From Hyphomicrobium sp. (lineage in GTDB: Bacteria; Pseudomonadota; Alphaproteobacteria; Rhizobiales; Hyphomicrobiaceae), in the NCBI GenBank assembly GCA_022844105.1, contig JALHMJ010000002.1:1-64000 (forward strand): a stretch of DNA of 64,000 nt, read 5' to 3'. The translations under genes and the position numbers were made by a program. Positions 1 through 8,839 of the stretch are shown here, piece by piece; within the stretch, counting starts at the first letter, position 1, and every line of letters begins with the position of its first letter. The notes below the pieces were generated by a model, which saw only the letters and a list, made by a program, of their open reading frames with translations, had not been told where the DNA came from and ran no database searches.

Positions 1-1137
1 GCCGCCAATGCGCTCATCGGCAACGGCGGCAACGATCGCCTGTTCGGCAATGGCGGGGACGACATCCTGACGACCGGAGCCGGCAACGACACACTCAATG
101 GCGGAACCGGGGCCGACACGATGACCGGTGGGGCCGGCAACGATACCTACGAGGTCGACAATCTGGATGATCTTGTCATCGACCGCGCCAGCCAAATTGG
201 CACGGATCTCGTCAACGCGACCGTTTCCTTCGATGCCTCAGGGACAGAGCAGGATGGGATCGAGAACATCATCCTGCGCGGAACCGCGACCATCAACGCC
301 ACCGGCAATGCGCTTGCCAACACCATCCAGGGCAACGAGGCCGCCAATGCGCTCATCGGCAACGGCGGCAACGATCGTCTGTTCGGCAATGGCGGGGACG
401 ACATCCTGACGACCGGAGCCGGCAACGACACACTCAATGGCGGAACCGGGGCCGACACGATGACCGGTGGGGCCGGCAACGACACCTACGAGGTCGACAA
501 CGCCGGCGACATCGTCATCGACCGCGCCAGCCAGAGCGGCACGGATCTCGTCAACGCGACCGTCTCCTTCTATGCCACGGACCTGAACCAGGACGGCATC
601 GAGAACATCATCCTGCGCGGAACCGCGACCATCAACGCCACCGGAAACGCGCTCGCCAACACCATCCAGGGCAACGAGGCCGCCAATGCGCTCATCGGCA
701 ACGGCGGCAACGATCGTCTGTTCGGCAATGGCGGGGACGACATCCTGACGACCGGAGCCGGCAACGACACACTCAATGGCGGAACCGGGGCCGACACGAT
801 GACCGGTGGGGCCGGCAACGACACCTACGAAGTCGACAATCTGGATGATCTTGTCATCGAGCGCGCCAGCCAAATTGGCACGGACCTCGTCAACGCGACC
901 GTTTCCTTCGATGCCTCAGGGACAGAGCAGGATGGGATCGAAAACATCATCCTCAGGGGCACCGCCGCGATCGATGCCACGGGCAACACCCGCCTCAACA
1001 CCATCCAGGGCAACGAGGCTGCCAACACGATCCTTGGAAACGGCGGCAACGATCGCCTGTTCGGCAACGGCGGCAACGACATCCTCGACGGCGGAACGGG
1101 CCTTGATATCCTGACTGGGGGCGCCGGCTCGGATACC
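1..1137 (+). repeat. Tandem 339-bp coding repeats (113 aa each)
   Basis: The repeated ATGACCGGTGGGGCC block starts at 121, 460 and 799, so the period is exactly 339 bp. The first 120 bases are the end of a further unit, and the third unit diverges after about 950. The units differ from each other at scattered sites. The same period and nearly the same sequence occur on the other strand at 23944-25299. Confidence 0.9.
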
Positions 1138-1359
1138 TTCGTGTTCCGGACAGGCTACGCAACCGACATCATCAACGACTTCCAGTCCGGCACCGACTTC
1201 GTCGACCTTCAGGGGCTCGGCTTTGCCGACGGCACTGCCGTCCTCGCCGCCATCACCTATCGGGGCAGCTACTCCAGCCTCCTCCTCGCCGACAACTCCG
1301 AACTCTACTTCATCGGGGTCCAAAAGACCGCACTCGCAGATACAGACTTTATCGTATGA
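1..1359 (+). CDS. RTX calcium-binding repeat protein, 3' part only
   Basis: The frame is open from base 1, so the 5' end lies outside the window and the ATG at 121 is only an internal methionine. The visible 452 residues are nonapeptide RTX repeats of the GGxGxDxLx type (for example [20 protein letters not shown]) set in a longer 113-residue unit. The protein ends with a module typical of type I secretion substrates (SDTFVF, DIINDFQSGTDFVDL, final DTDFIV). RTX repeats bind calcium after export and fold outside the cell. The likely exporter is the HlyD/PrtD pair at 44033-47184. The repeat part is almost the same as that of the complete RTX gene at 23722-27615, which has the opposite orientation. 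The last 45 codons differ clearly, so this is a true paralogue and not a copy of the same end. Confidence 0.93.
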   Translation, partial: AANALIGNGGNDRLFGNGGDDILTTGAGNDTLNGGTGADTMTGGAGNDTYEVDNLDDLVIDRASQIGTDLVNATVSFDASGTEQDGIENIILRGTATINATGNALANTIQGNEAANALIGNGGNDRLFGNGGDDILTTGAGNDTLNGGTGADTMTGGAGNDTYEVDNAGDIVIDRASQSGTDLVNATVSFYATDLNQDGIENIILRGTATINATGNALANTIQGNEAANALIGNGGNDRLFGNGGDDILTTGAGNDTLNGGTGADTMTGGAGNDTYEVDNLDDLVIERASQIGTDLVNATVSFDASGTEQDGIENIILRGTAAIDATGNTRLNTIQGNEAANTILGNGGNDRLFGNGGNDILDGGTGLDILTGGAGSDTFVFRTGYATDIINDFQSGTDFVDLQGLGFADGTAVLAAITYRGSYSSLLLADNSELYFIGVQKTALADTDFIV

Positions 1360-1406
1360 GGTCCGTTGGGACGGTGGGCTCTTTTCCGGAATTGAGCCGA
1401 CGTTCC

Positions 1407-1428
1407 GCCGCACCGATTTTGGTGCGGC
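1407..1428. other. 8-bp perfect hairpin between convergent genes
   Basis: GCCGCACC and GGTGCGGC face each other around a six-base loop, 48 bases after the RTX stop codon and about 140 bases after the carbamoyltransferase stop on the other strand. There is no T-run on either side, so this could be a weak or Rho-assisted end for either transcript, but a standard intrinsic terminator is not shown. Confidence 0.35.
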
Positions 1429-1570
1429 CGCGGCCGGCATAAGTAATCATCGATTCCGGATGACAGTTATCGATAGGCTTATCGCGCGTGCGGGCCATGC
1501 CCGATCTTGGGGCCCTCGCACTTGATCGCCGTCATACTAAAAGTGCAAGAACCTATGTCCGTATGACGCG

Positions 1571-3379
1571 CTATGAAGCGCGCGAGATCAGCCAATTGCC
1601 AAGCACCAGAACATCCATTTTTGTCCGCGTGAAGCAATCCAAGGCTTCTACGGGCCGACAGACGATCGGCTCATTCTCATTGAATGACGTGTTCAGCACC
1701 ATGGGAACTCCCGTGATCTCACGGAATGCGTCGATAAGGTTCCAATACCGCTGGTTCGTTTGCCGGTAGACCGTCTGCAGCCGGCCGGATCCATCAACGT
1801 GGGTGACGGCCGGTATTCGAGCGCGTTTCTCCTCGCGGATATTGTAGACCTGCATCATGAATGGCACATCACCACTCTCCTCGAACCACTGCGCGACGTG
1901 CTCTTTCAACACCGAGGGTGCGAACGGACGGAAGCTCTCGCGGCGCTTGATTTTTCGGTTCAGAATATCCTTCATGTCGGCGCGGCGGGGATCGCAGACG
2001 ATCGAGCGGTTGCCAAGAGCTCGCGGCCCCCATTCCATCCGGCCCTGGAACCAGCCGATAACCTCTCCGCGCGAGATCGCGTCAGCGGTCGTCTGACACA
2101 GTCGCACTTCTTCTGCGATATGTTGGACTTCGCAGCCGCTGTCCCGGAGTTCATCGTTTCGCTCGTCAAGGAGAGCAGCAATTTCCTCGTCGCGCGCCGA
2201 TGGGCCAAGGTAAGCGTGATCCATGACGCGGCGGCCGTTTAGCGAATCGCCGGTAAGAACACTGGAAGCCGGTGCGCCAAGATGCCTATCGGTTGCCCTC
2301 GTGGGTGCCATTTTGTGCCAAGCGTAAATAGCTGCGCCAATTGCGCCGCCAGCATCGCCAGCCGCGGACTGAACGTAGAGCCTTCTGAACGGCGACTGTC
2401 GCAGCAATTTTCCATTTGCCACAGAATTCATGGCGCAACCGCCAGCCAGGGCAAGGCTGTCAACCCGGTGCTGCTCGTAGAGATGATTGATTAAGTGAAA
2501 GAAGGCTTCCTCGTACATCGCCTGAACCGAGCGCGCGATGTCGAGATGACGCTGCTCGAGCGGCTCATCCTTCTTTCGAGCGGGCCCGAGCAATTCCTCC
2601 AACGCCGGCGAGAAGAGCGTCCCGACGTGGGGCCTTCCTCCAGCCCACGCATAGTCGATCTTCTCACGATGGTGCCGAAAGAACCCGGTTTCGAGTTCGA
2701 ACCGACCCGATTCCTGAAGTTTGACAATCTGGCGCATGGCGGACAGGAGTTCCGGCCGCCCGTAGGGCGCGAGCCCCATCACCTTGTACTCATCACCATA
2801 TTCTGGAAAGCCGAGGTACTGGGTCAGTGCTTGATAAAACACTCCGAGCGAGTGCGGGAAATGCACCTTGTCGTCCACATCGATCGTTCGCTCGTGTCCT
2901 AAACCCCAAGCGGCCGAGGAGAAATCTCCGAAGCCATCGATAGACGCGACACAGGCCTGCCTGAAGGGTGATACCAGGAAAGCTGACGCCAGATGCGATA
3001 GATGATGTTCAACACGCCTGACCTCGCCCTTGAACGGAGAGTCGGGGAAGGCAGCTGAGAGTTCCGCTTCGATCGACTGGCGCTTCACCTGGTTGCGAAG
3101 ACGATCTGCGATGAACCGCAGATCAGGCCGCTGTCGGAGTGTGAACTTGATCTTCTTGAGGATGCTCGCGCGTGGATCGGAGTTGACGGCGACAATGTCT
3201 ACCTGCGCAAGTGATGCACCCGCTTCCTGAAGACAATAACGGATCGCCTCCGAGGGAAATCCGGCCCAATGTTTGATACGTCGGAATCGTTCCTCTTCCG
3301 CTGCTGCAAGGATCTCACCATCGCGCACTATGCACGCCGACGAGTCACCATGATAGGCATTAAGTCCGAGGATCAGCAT
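1571..3379 (-). CDS. Carbamoyltransferase, NodU/CmcH family
   Basis: The product (602 aa from the chosen start) belongs to the family that transfers carbamoyl from carbamoyl phosphate to a sugar or antibiotic hydroxyl. The N-terminus MLILGLNAYHGDSS is the usual family start, so I prefer the ATG at 3379 over the longer frame to 3460, which adds 27 unrelated residues. The HHLSHLASAF motif (metal/ATP site of the N-terminal domain) and the C-terminal QGRMEWGPRALGNRSI motif are both intact, and length is normal for the family. It is the last gene of the minus-strand glycan unit but is separated from galE by 447 bases, so it may have its own promoter. The probable role is O-carbamoylation of a sugar in the exported glycan; the acceptor cannot be told. 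Confidence 0.92.
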   Translation of the reverse strand: MLILGLNAYHGDSSACIVRDGEILAAAEEERFRRIKHWAGFPSEAIRYCLQEAGASLAQVDIVAVNSDPRASILKKIKFTLRQRPDLRFIADRLRNQVKRQSIEAELSAAFPDSPFKGEVRRVEHHLSHLASAFLVSPFRQACVASIDGFGDFSSAAWGLGHERTIDVDDKVHFPHSLGVFYQALTQYLGFPEYGDEYKVMGLAPYGRPELLSAMRQIVKLQESGRFELETGFFRHHREKIDYAWAGGRPHVGTLFSPALEELLGPARKKDEPLEQRHLDIARSVQAMYEEAFFHLINHLYEQHRVDSLALAGGCAMNSVANGKLLRQSPFRRLYVQSAAGDAGGAIGAAIYAWHKMAPTRATDRHLGAPASSVLTGDSLNGRRVMDHAYLGPSARDEEIAALLDERNDELRDSGCEVQHIAEEVRLCQTTADAISRGEVIGWFQGRMEWGPRALGNRSIVCDPRRADMKDILNRKIKRRESFRPFAPSVLKEHVAQWFEESGDVPFMMQVYNIREEKRARIPAVTHVDGSGRLQTVYRQTNQRYWNLIDAFREITGVPMVLNTSFNENEPIVCRPVEALDCFTRTKMDVLVLGNWLISRAS

Positions 3380-3826
3380 ACTTCTGTCTGCTTTAAAGTA
3401 CTCTGCAATGGACCGGTGTCCGTAGGATTGAAGCCATCGGCACGAGTCCGATAGCACCACTTCGGCACATGCTAACCGAATTGGCCCACCAACACCGCAA
3501 TAGTGGTGTGGGCGTGATCCGCGTGGTCGGGCGTCGGCATCTGTGAGCCCGCTTCACTTTTGCGCCACTAGATCGGAAGGCATTCAGGGTTGGGCTTAGG
3601 AGGTACTTTGGACGACACTTCAATGTTCGGGGCAGAGCCGGCGCATCTTGTAGATGAGCTGCTACGCCTCCTAAGACAATTTACTGCTGATACGTTGTAG
3701 TGACCGGGCGCCAGAATCAGACCTATCGGAAATTCTGTCGGCGACTGTATGGCCCATACGCGCGCATAGTGGTTGAGCGGATCTTGCGTCAGTGCGTGTT
3801 GCTCCGTCGAGCAGGCAACGATTGGA
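3380..3826. other. 447-base gap between carbamoyltransferase and galE
   Basis: No complete gene is supported here. On the plus strand, 3571-3690 reads as a short protein-like stretch after a stop codon (GLGLGGTLDDTSM then HLVDELLRLLRQFTADTL, ending in TAG). It has no start or homologue that I recognise and may be the tail of a lost gene or chance. The part next to 3379 should hold the carbamoyltransferase promoter, but I see no clear -35/-10 pair. Confidence 0.4.
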
Positions 3827-4816
3827 CTAAACAACGCGACCGGAGAAACGCTGCTCATGCCACCGCCACGCATCCCGGAGGATGGTCCCAAGATCCGATC
3901 GCCTACATGACCAACTAAGCACTTCTCCTGCTGCGCCAGGATCCGCGACAAGGCGAGCCGGATCGCCGGGGCGTCGCGGCGCTTGGACCACCGAAATTGG
4001 ACGCCCCGTAACGCGTCGTGCTTCATCGATCACCTCGGCAACAGATGCCCCTCGCCCGCTGCCAAGATTGAGTGTGCGACTTGGGCCACCAGCCAGAAGG
4101 TAATCCAGAGCGCGCACATGTGCGGCAGCCAGATCGCAAACGTGTATGTAGTCGCGCACAGCGGTGCCGTCGGCTGTCTTGTAGTCGTCACCGAAGATGG
4201 AGACCGCGTGGCGGCGGCCCATTGCGGCATCAAGCACCAACGGGATGAGATGAGTTTCCGGCATGTGATCTTCGCCGACCTCACCATCGGGATCAGCCCC
4301 CGCCGCATTGAAGTAGCGCAAGCAAACGTGCCGCATTCCGTATGCACGCTCAAAATCAGAAAGCATCCGCTCGCAGGCTAATTTGGTGATGCCGTACGGA
4401 TTGATCGGTTCTGGCTTCGTCAATTCGCCGATACTCTTGTCGCTGAGCTCGCCATATACGGCGCACGTCGAGGAAAAGACGACTTTGTCAAGGCCATGGT
4501 CGGCCAGCGCCTGCAGTAGTGCGCAGGTACCGCCCACATTGACGTCGTAATAGACCCCGGGTGCAATTACGGATTCGCCCACATAAGCGAGTGCAGCAAA
4601 GTGGATGACTGCCTCAATCTTCTCCATGTCAAGCAGCCGACAAAGGGCCCCTCCATCGCGCACATCGCCCTGGCGAAAGGGGCCCCACTTAACGAATTCG
4701 AGGTGGCCCCGCGAGAGGTTATCGTAGACCACGCATCTGTGGCCCGCTCTATTGAGGAGCTTGGCCGTGTGACTGCCAATGAAGCCTGCTCCACCGGTGA
4801 CGAGGATTTTTGCCAT
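3827..4816 (-). CDS. galE: UDP-glucose 4-epimerase
   Basis: A 329-aa extended short-chain dehydrogenase that interconverts UDP-glucose and UDP-galactose in the cytoplasm. The NAD-binding glycine motif GGAGFIGSH is at residues 8-16, the SSTCAVYG serine motif near 120, and the catalytic YGITK (YxxxK) about 20 residues later. The RYFNAAGAD and HVCDLAAAH blocks are standard for GalE, and length is normal. It supplies UDP-galactose for the glycan built by the neighbouring transferases. It lies 39 bases downstream of a GT2 gene in the same direction. A close relative acting on UDP-GlcNAc or UDP-xylose cannot be excluded from the sequence. Confidence 0.93.
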   Translation of the reverse strand: MAKILVTGGAGFIGSHTAKLLNRAGHRCVVYDNLSRGHLEFVKWGPFRQGDVRDGGALCRLLDMEKIEAVIHFAALAYVGESVIAPGVYYDVNVGGTCALLQALADHGLDKVVFSSTCAVYGELSDKSIGELTKPEPINPYGITKLACERMLSDFERAYGMRHVCLRYFNAAGADPDGEVGEDHMPETHLIPLVLDAAMGRRHAVSIFGDDYKTADGTAVRDYIHVCDLAAAHVRALDYLLAGGPSRTLNLGSGRGASVAEVIDEARRVTGRPISVVQAPRRPGDPARLVADPGAAGEVLSWSCRRSDLGTILRDAWRWHEQRFSGRVV

Positions 4817-4855
4817 GTGTGTTCCAATCGCCCGCTTCGCGCCGGTCTCAGCCGA

Positions 4856-5722
4856 TTACTGCGTCGGCTCGCCGCGAAGACGACGATCTACGATCTCAAG
4901 CGCAATCATTATCTCTGCAAGAAGACGTTGCAGAGCGTAGGCCCAACCGGGCCAGCCATCAAATAGGCAGCGTTTCCAGATCAGCACATAGATGAAGACG
5001 AGAATGGGCGCCGGCCAACCGAGCTTTCGTACGCGATCCACCCACTTCAGGTCGGCATTCTGTTCATTGAGCAAATGTGTGGCCTCACGACCCGCGTAGC
5101 TCTGCTGAGACTGCAGCCAGCGCGACAGCGGCTTACGATCGTCGTGATAGACGACACCTTTTATCAGTCTCACCGACCCATCAACTAATACCCGGTGGCC
5201 ATGACCTTCGTCGACATAGTGAGCACCCTTCCGCCGATATAGAATGATCCGCGGAGGGTAGAGTGAGGCGCGCAGCGGGCGTCCGTGGATTCGATAAATG
5301 AAACTGGCGCGATAGCCACCCACGTCGGTATCGCGCAACTTGTCTATCTGGTACGCGAGCTGCGGGCTAATCTCATAATCAGCATCAAGGGAGAGTACCC
5401 AGGTGGTGTCTATTTGCGATAGCCCGAAATTGCACTGGCCAGCAAATGTGTCGAACTTGCGCTCTACGATCCGAACCTGCGGTAAGCGTCGTGCGATTTC
5501 GCACGTATTGTCTGTGCTTCCGCTGTCGACGAGAAGAATTTGGGCCGCCCATTTCACTGCCTCGAGCGAACGCTCGATATTTGCTTCCTCATTGTATGTC
5601 AGGATGAGAACGGTGATATTCTTGAAGATATGCTCTTCTGGCAGAGCGTGCTCAGGTGTGGACATAACATTCATCGCGGCGAATTTATTAGTGCGCATCA
5701 GAAATTCGAGAACAGCATCCAA
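4856..5722 (-). CDS. GT2 glycosyltransferase, WaaE/KdtX-like
   Basis: A 288-aa family 2 (GT-A fold) transferase. The nucleotide-sugar fold begins with VLILTYNEEANIERSL near residue 37, followed by LLVDSGSTDNT and the metal-binding LSLDADYE (DxD type). The C-terminal half carries the EGHGHRV and HDDRKPLSRWLQSQ blocks seen in the WaaE/KdtX group, and a hydrophobic stretch near residue 240 may attach it to the inner membrane. An in-frame ATG at 5665 would remove 19 residues before the domain and is a possible alternative start. Likely role: adding one sugar to the lipid-linked glycan on the cytoplasmic face. Donor and acceptor are unknown. Confidence 0.88.
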   Translation of the reverse strand: MDAVLEFLMRTNKFAAMNVMSTPEHALPEEHIFKNITVLILTYNEEANIERSLEAVKWAAQILLVDSGSTDNTCEIARRLPQVRIVERKFDTFAGQCNFGLSQIDTTWVLSLDADYEISPQLAYQIDKLRDTDVGGYRASFIYRIHGRPLRASLYPPRIILYRRKGAHYVDEGHGHRVLVDGSVRLIKGVVYHDDRKPLSRWLQSQQSYAGREATHLLNEQNADLKWVDRVRKLGWPAPILVFIYVLIWKRCLFDGWPGWAYALQRLLAEIMIALEIVDRRLRGEPTQ

Positions 5723-5855
5723 ATTGATCCGTCGGTGACTTCATGATTAGATCGCAATCTCAATTAGATCCACGTACTGCGCTTGCGAACCCGCCGTACG
5801 CTCCATCTGCGTAAGTGTCACGGTGTCCATCCGCACAAAACGTAAGAACGATCTC

Positions 5856-6494
5856 TCAATCAGCAGGCCTCTGCGCGATGGCCATCATTGACTTCGCGAG
5901 TGCAGGGATGCGCCCGATCCGCTTGAACCGGATATGGCGAAATCCCGCTTCTGTCAGCAGTGTGCCTAGGGTTTTAATTGAAAAGAATTTGATGTGCCCG
6001 CCATCCCAGAGTGCCGTGAAGTGGCTGTCCAGCTTGCCTGTCACCGCTAGAGCGACATTTTTACAGTAGCCGTGATAGGGCGTCGAAACGAACGCCGTTC
6101 CCCCCGGCTCGACGAGATCGAACAGCGTGCGCGCGAAATGGCGCGGCCTGAATACGTGCTCGACGACCTCAAGACTGATCACGACGGGAAACCGACCGAA
6201 CTTCGCAACCAAATCGTCATAGCAGCTGCCCAGTTCAAGGTGAACGTCAGGATGATGACGCGCAGCGTTCTGGATGCCGCAATGCGAAGGATCGACGCCG
6301 GAGACATCGAATCCAAAGGAATGCAAATGAGAGGCGAGAGCGCCATTGCCACAGCCGAGATCAAATACGCGTGCCCTAGCACCGAACTTCAGGTTCGTAA
6401 GCTCCTGCTCCAGAGCCGGCCAAAGGTATTGGCTTGTACACGATGCCTTCGGCCCCTCGAAGCGGTAGCAGGAACTTTCACTCACGGTTGACAC
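5856..6494 (-). CDS. Class I SAM-dependent methyltransferase
   Basis: A 212-aa Rossmann-fold methyltransferase of the Methyltransf_11/UbiG type. The SAM-binding motif I reads VFDLGCGNGALASHL near residue 40, motif II has the acidic VSGVDPS, and VVISLEVVEHVFRP marks the post-II region common in glycan methyltransferases. It starts with GTG at 6494, six bases after the upstream GT4 stop, so it is certainly in the same transcript. It probably methylates a sugar of the glycan on a hydroxyl or carboxyl group. 133 bases separate it from the downstream GT2. Confidence 0.87.
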   Translation of the reverse strand: MSTVSESSCYRFEGPKASCTSQYLWPALEQELTNLKFGARARVFDLGCGNGALASHLHSFGFDVSGVDPSHCGIQNAARHHPDVHLELGSCYDDLVAKFGRFPVVISLEVVEHVFRPRHFARTLFDLVEPGGTAFVSTPYHGYCKNVALAVTGKLDSHFTALWDGGHIKFFSIKTLGTLLTEAGFRHIRFKRIGRIPALAKSMMAIAQRPAD

Positions 6495-6500
6495 TCGTAC

Positions 6501-7688
6501 TCAGGGACGCATTAGGTCCGGCTGCACTGACTTTTTCGTTCTGACTGAGGCGCAACTTCGATAGACTTCTAACAGGCTGCCGGCCATCGCAGTGGGCGAG
6601 AACTCTTCGGCCAACGCTGCTGCTGCCATGCCGCATTGGTCCCGCAGCGCCTCATCACCAAGCAGGCGCTCGATCTTGTCGGCGATGTCGTCGGGTACTG
6701 GGTCGGTGACCAGCCCTGCTCCCGCCTTTGCGACCGCTTCGGCCAAAGCGACCCCGCGTCCGACGACACACGGCCGGCCTGCGACGATTGCTTCGGCCAC
6801 CGCAATTCCGAAGTTCTCCGAGAATGAGGGCAGCACGAATACGTCGGCTCGCATCAGCGCGCCCCACTTGGCTCTACCGTCAATATGCCCGGTCCAGATC
6901 GTAGCATCGTCGATGGCCAACTTGGCCGCCAGGTCTTTGAGACCGCGCACGTAGGCAGGCGCGCCGCCCCCGGCGATGACGAGCAGCGCATCGGGGAAGG
7001 ATCGGCGTACCCGACTAAAGGCTTGCAGCAGCCCCTCAACATTCTTCTTCGGATCTAGCCTCGACAAGAACAGTACGATCTTGCGATCGGCGTCCGCCCG
7101 GAAGGGCAGTTCGAGCCGGTCGTTGGACTCAGGGGGACGCACACCTAATGGAACGATGACGGCGCGCATGGGTATGCCAGTCGCCCTGGCTTCATCGCAT
7201 TCCGCCCTGCTCGTGAAATGCACAGCCGCCGCATTTGCGAGAAGTGGCCGCTCGAATAGGCGAATGGAAACGGATTTAAGCCATGGGCGCCTCTGCTTGA
7301 CGCCGTACGCATTAAGCGTCCCGAGGGGACGCACGATATATGGAACGCCGCGCAGGCGGGCCGCTAGGCCTGCAGCCAAGCTTGTGAAGGAAAATAGCGC
7401 GTGGACGTGGATGACGTCGAAGTCCCGCGCGTGACGCATTATCCAGTAGAATACCCCGGGTGCAAACTTATAGAACTCGGTCCACTTTCTAAAATACAGG
7501 CGGTGAATTCCAGGCGCAGTTTGCGAAGGGTTCACGGCGTAGCGGCGGCCGAGACCATCATCATCTGTAGTTACTGTCGTCACGCCTGCACCCGCATCGA
7601 CAAGTGCCGATTCCATAAGCTCCATCGCGTGCGACGGCCCCCCGTGCACACGGGAGACCGATGGAATGACGTGGAGGATTCTCAGCAT
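6501..7688 (-). CDS. GT4 glycosyltransferase
   Basis: A 395-aa GT-B fold retaining transferase. The N-terminal domain begins MLRILHVIPSVSRVHGGP, with the glycine-rich acceptor loop. The C-terminal donor domain has KIVLFLSRLDPKKNVEGLL and VLPSFSENFGIAVAEAI, the latter being the E-x7-E donor-sugar motif of GT4. It lies 14 bases downstream of another GT4 gene and 6 bases upstream of a methyltransferase. The enzyme is cytoplasmic and would extend the lipid-linked oligosaccharide; which sugar it uses cannot be told. Confidence 0.9.
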   Translation of the reverse strand: MLRILHVIPSVSRVHGGPSHAMELMESALVDAGAGVTTVTTDDDGLGRRYAVNPSQTAPGIHRLYFRKWTEFYKFAPGVFYWIMRHARDFDVIHVHALFSFTSLAAGLAARLRGVPYIVRPLGTLNAYGVKQRRPWLKSVSIRLFERPLLANAAAVHFTSRAECDEARATGIPMRAVIVPLGVRPPESNDRLELPFRADADRKIVLFLSRLDPKKNVEGLLQAFSRVRRSFPDALLVIAGGGAPAYVRGLKDLAAKLAIDDATIWTGHIDGRAKWGALMRADVFVLPSFSENFGIAVAEAIVAGRPCVVGRGVALAEAVAKAGAGLVTDPVPDDIADKIERLLGDEALRDQCGMAAAALAEEFSPTAMAGSLLEVYRSCASVRTKKSVQPDLMRP

Positions 7689-7702
7689 TCACTCATGCGA
7701 TT

Positions 7703-8839
7703 TCAGCCCGCGTCGCCGGTTGACCGAAGCGTGAGGGCATCCGAACGGGCGTTCGAGGTCTTTGACTTTCCGAAGCAAGTGATACTTTGCTCCACCGCTT
7801 CCGTAATGGTTCCGAGGCCCACCGAAACGTCCAGACGTCGGGACAGATCTCGATTTTTTCTGATGCGCTGAAGTCGTTCTTCTCCGCTGGAGGCTGACGC
7901 TGCACGTAGGGCCGCTTCCAAACTTTCGACGGAGCCGGCCTTGGCAATCCAGCCCGTATCAAAAGTTATAAGATCAAGCGCCGCCCCGGTATGATCCGTC
8001 GATATGACGAGCAGCCCTGCCGCCAGTCCCTCTGGCACTATCAAGCCCCAACCATCATGGCGCGAGGGCGCACAAAGTATGTCCGATTTTGCATAGATCG
8101 CTTGTAGCTCTTGCCATTGTTTGAACCCATGGAATACGACGCGCTTGCCCAGCGGGGCGGCGCTTCTGCTGAGCATATCCCGCAATGGTCCGTCGCCCAC
8201 GAAATGAAGTTCAAGGCGCGGACACTCGACTGCCACTTTCTTGAATGCAGACAAAAGAATGTCGACGCCCTTACGCTTGATCAAGCTTCCTGAAAATAGG
8301 ACGCGCTGTGGTCGATCAGTGGCAAGCGAGCGGTCAATTTCAAGAAAGCGCTCAAGCCGAGAAAAGTAGGGAACGTTGCAGTAAAGGCGTCCGCCACCTA
8401 ACTCACGGAGATAACCGTCCACCGCCCAGCCCCCAATTCCCCAGACCGCCGCCTGCGAACTGGCCAGTTCGGGAAATACGGCGCGACGATAGAAGCGGCT
8501 GATCCACGGCGGCGCAATAAAGCCAGGGCGCTCGCCCCAGAAGGCCCAGGCTCGACCTTCGCGGTCGCGCTGCGAAATCAGCTTTCGGATAAATTTGTTG
8601 CGGTACCCCGAGAATACAACGAGATCGCTTTTGGCGATGTACTCCCAAGCTTCTTTCAACGAAATCAAACTGGCAAATCGATGATCATGCGCGAGGGTGG
8701 GTCTATCCCACTGCCGCCCCACGCTTTGCGGCATTTCGTATAGGACGCGCACCTCCATTTTTCCATCCGCTTCGAGCGCGTCGAACAACTCGACCTGATA
8801 GGGCGAAGGAATGCGTGTCGTGAAGCACACCTTGATCAT
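7703..8839 (-). CDS. GT4 glycosyltransferase
   Basis: A 378-aa GT-B transferase. VLFSGSLIKRKGVDILL opens the donor domain near residue 190, and CAPSRHDGWGLIVPEGLAAG gives the donor-binding E. The N-terminal domain starts MIKVCFTTRIPSPYQVELF, which is common in O-antigen GT4 enzymes. The ATG overlaps the stop of the upstream membrane-protein gene by four bases (ATGA), so the two are translationally coupled. Function in the glycan is clear by context; specificity is not. Confidence 0.88.
   Translation of the reverse strand: MIKVCFTTRIPSPYQVELFDALEADGKMEVRVLYEMPQSVGRQWDRPTLAHDHRFASLISLKEAWEYIAKSDLVVFSGYRNKFIRKLISQRDREGRAWAFWGERPGFIAPPWISRFYRRAVFPELASSQAAVWGIGGWAVDGYLRELGGGRLYCNVPYFSRLERFLEIDRSLATDRPQRVLFSGSLIKRKGVDILLSAFKKVAVECPRLELHFVGDGPLRDMLSRSAAPLGKRVVFHGFKQWQELQAIYAKSDILCAPSRHDGWGLIVPEGLAAGLLVISTDHTGAALDLITFDTGWIAKAGSVESLEAALRAASASSGEERLQRIRKNRDLSRRLDVSVGLGTITEAVEQSITCFGKSKTSNARSDALTLRSTGDAG

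Noticed and set aside
238-873. 211-codon minus-strand frame
   Set aside because: Antisense shadow of the RTX fragment for the same reason.
1-1137. Regular repeats resembling an array
   Set aside because: The 339-bp units are translated RTX repeats without spacers, so this is not a CRISPR array.
1407-1428. Hairpin as an intrinsic terminator
   Set aside because: The stem is perfect but no T-run follows on either strand, so only a generic hairpin is listed.
3568-4026. 152-codon minus-strand frame after galE
   Set aside because: Half of it lies in galE in another phase and the rest is low-complexity serine/arginine sequence.
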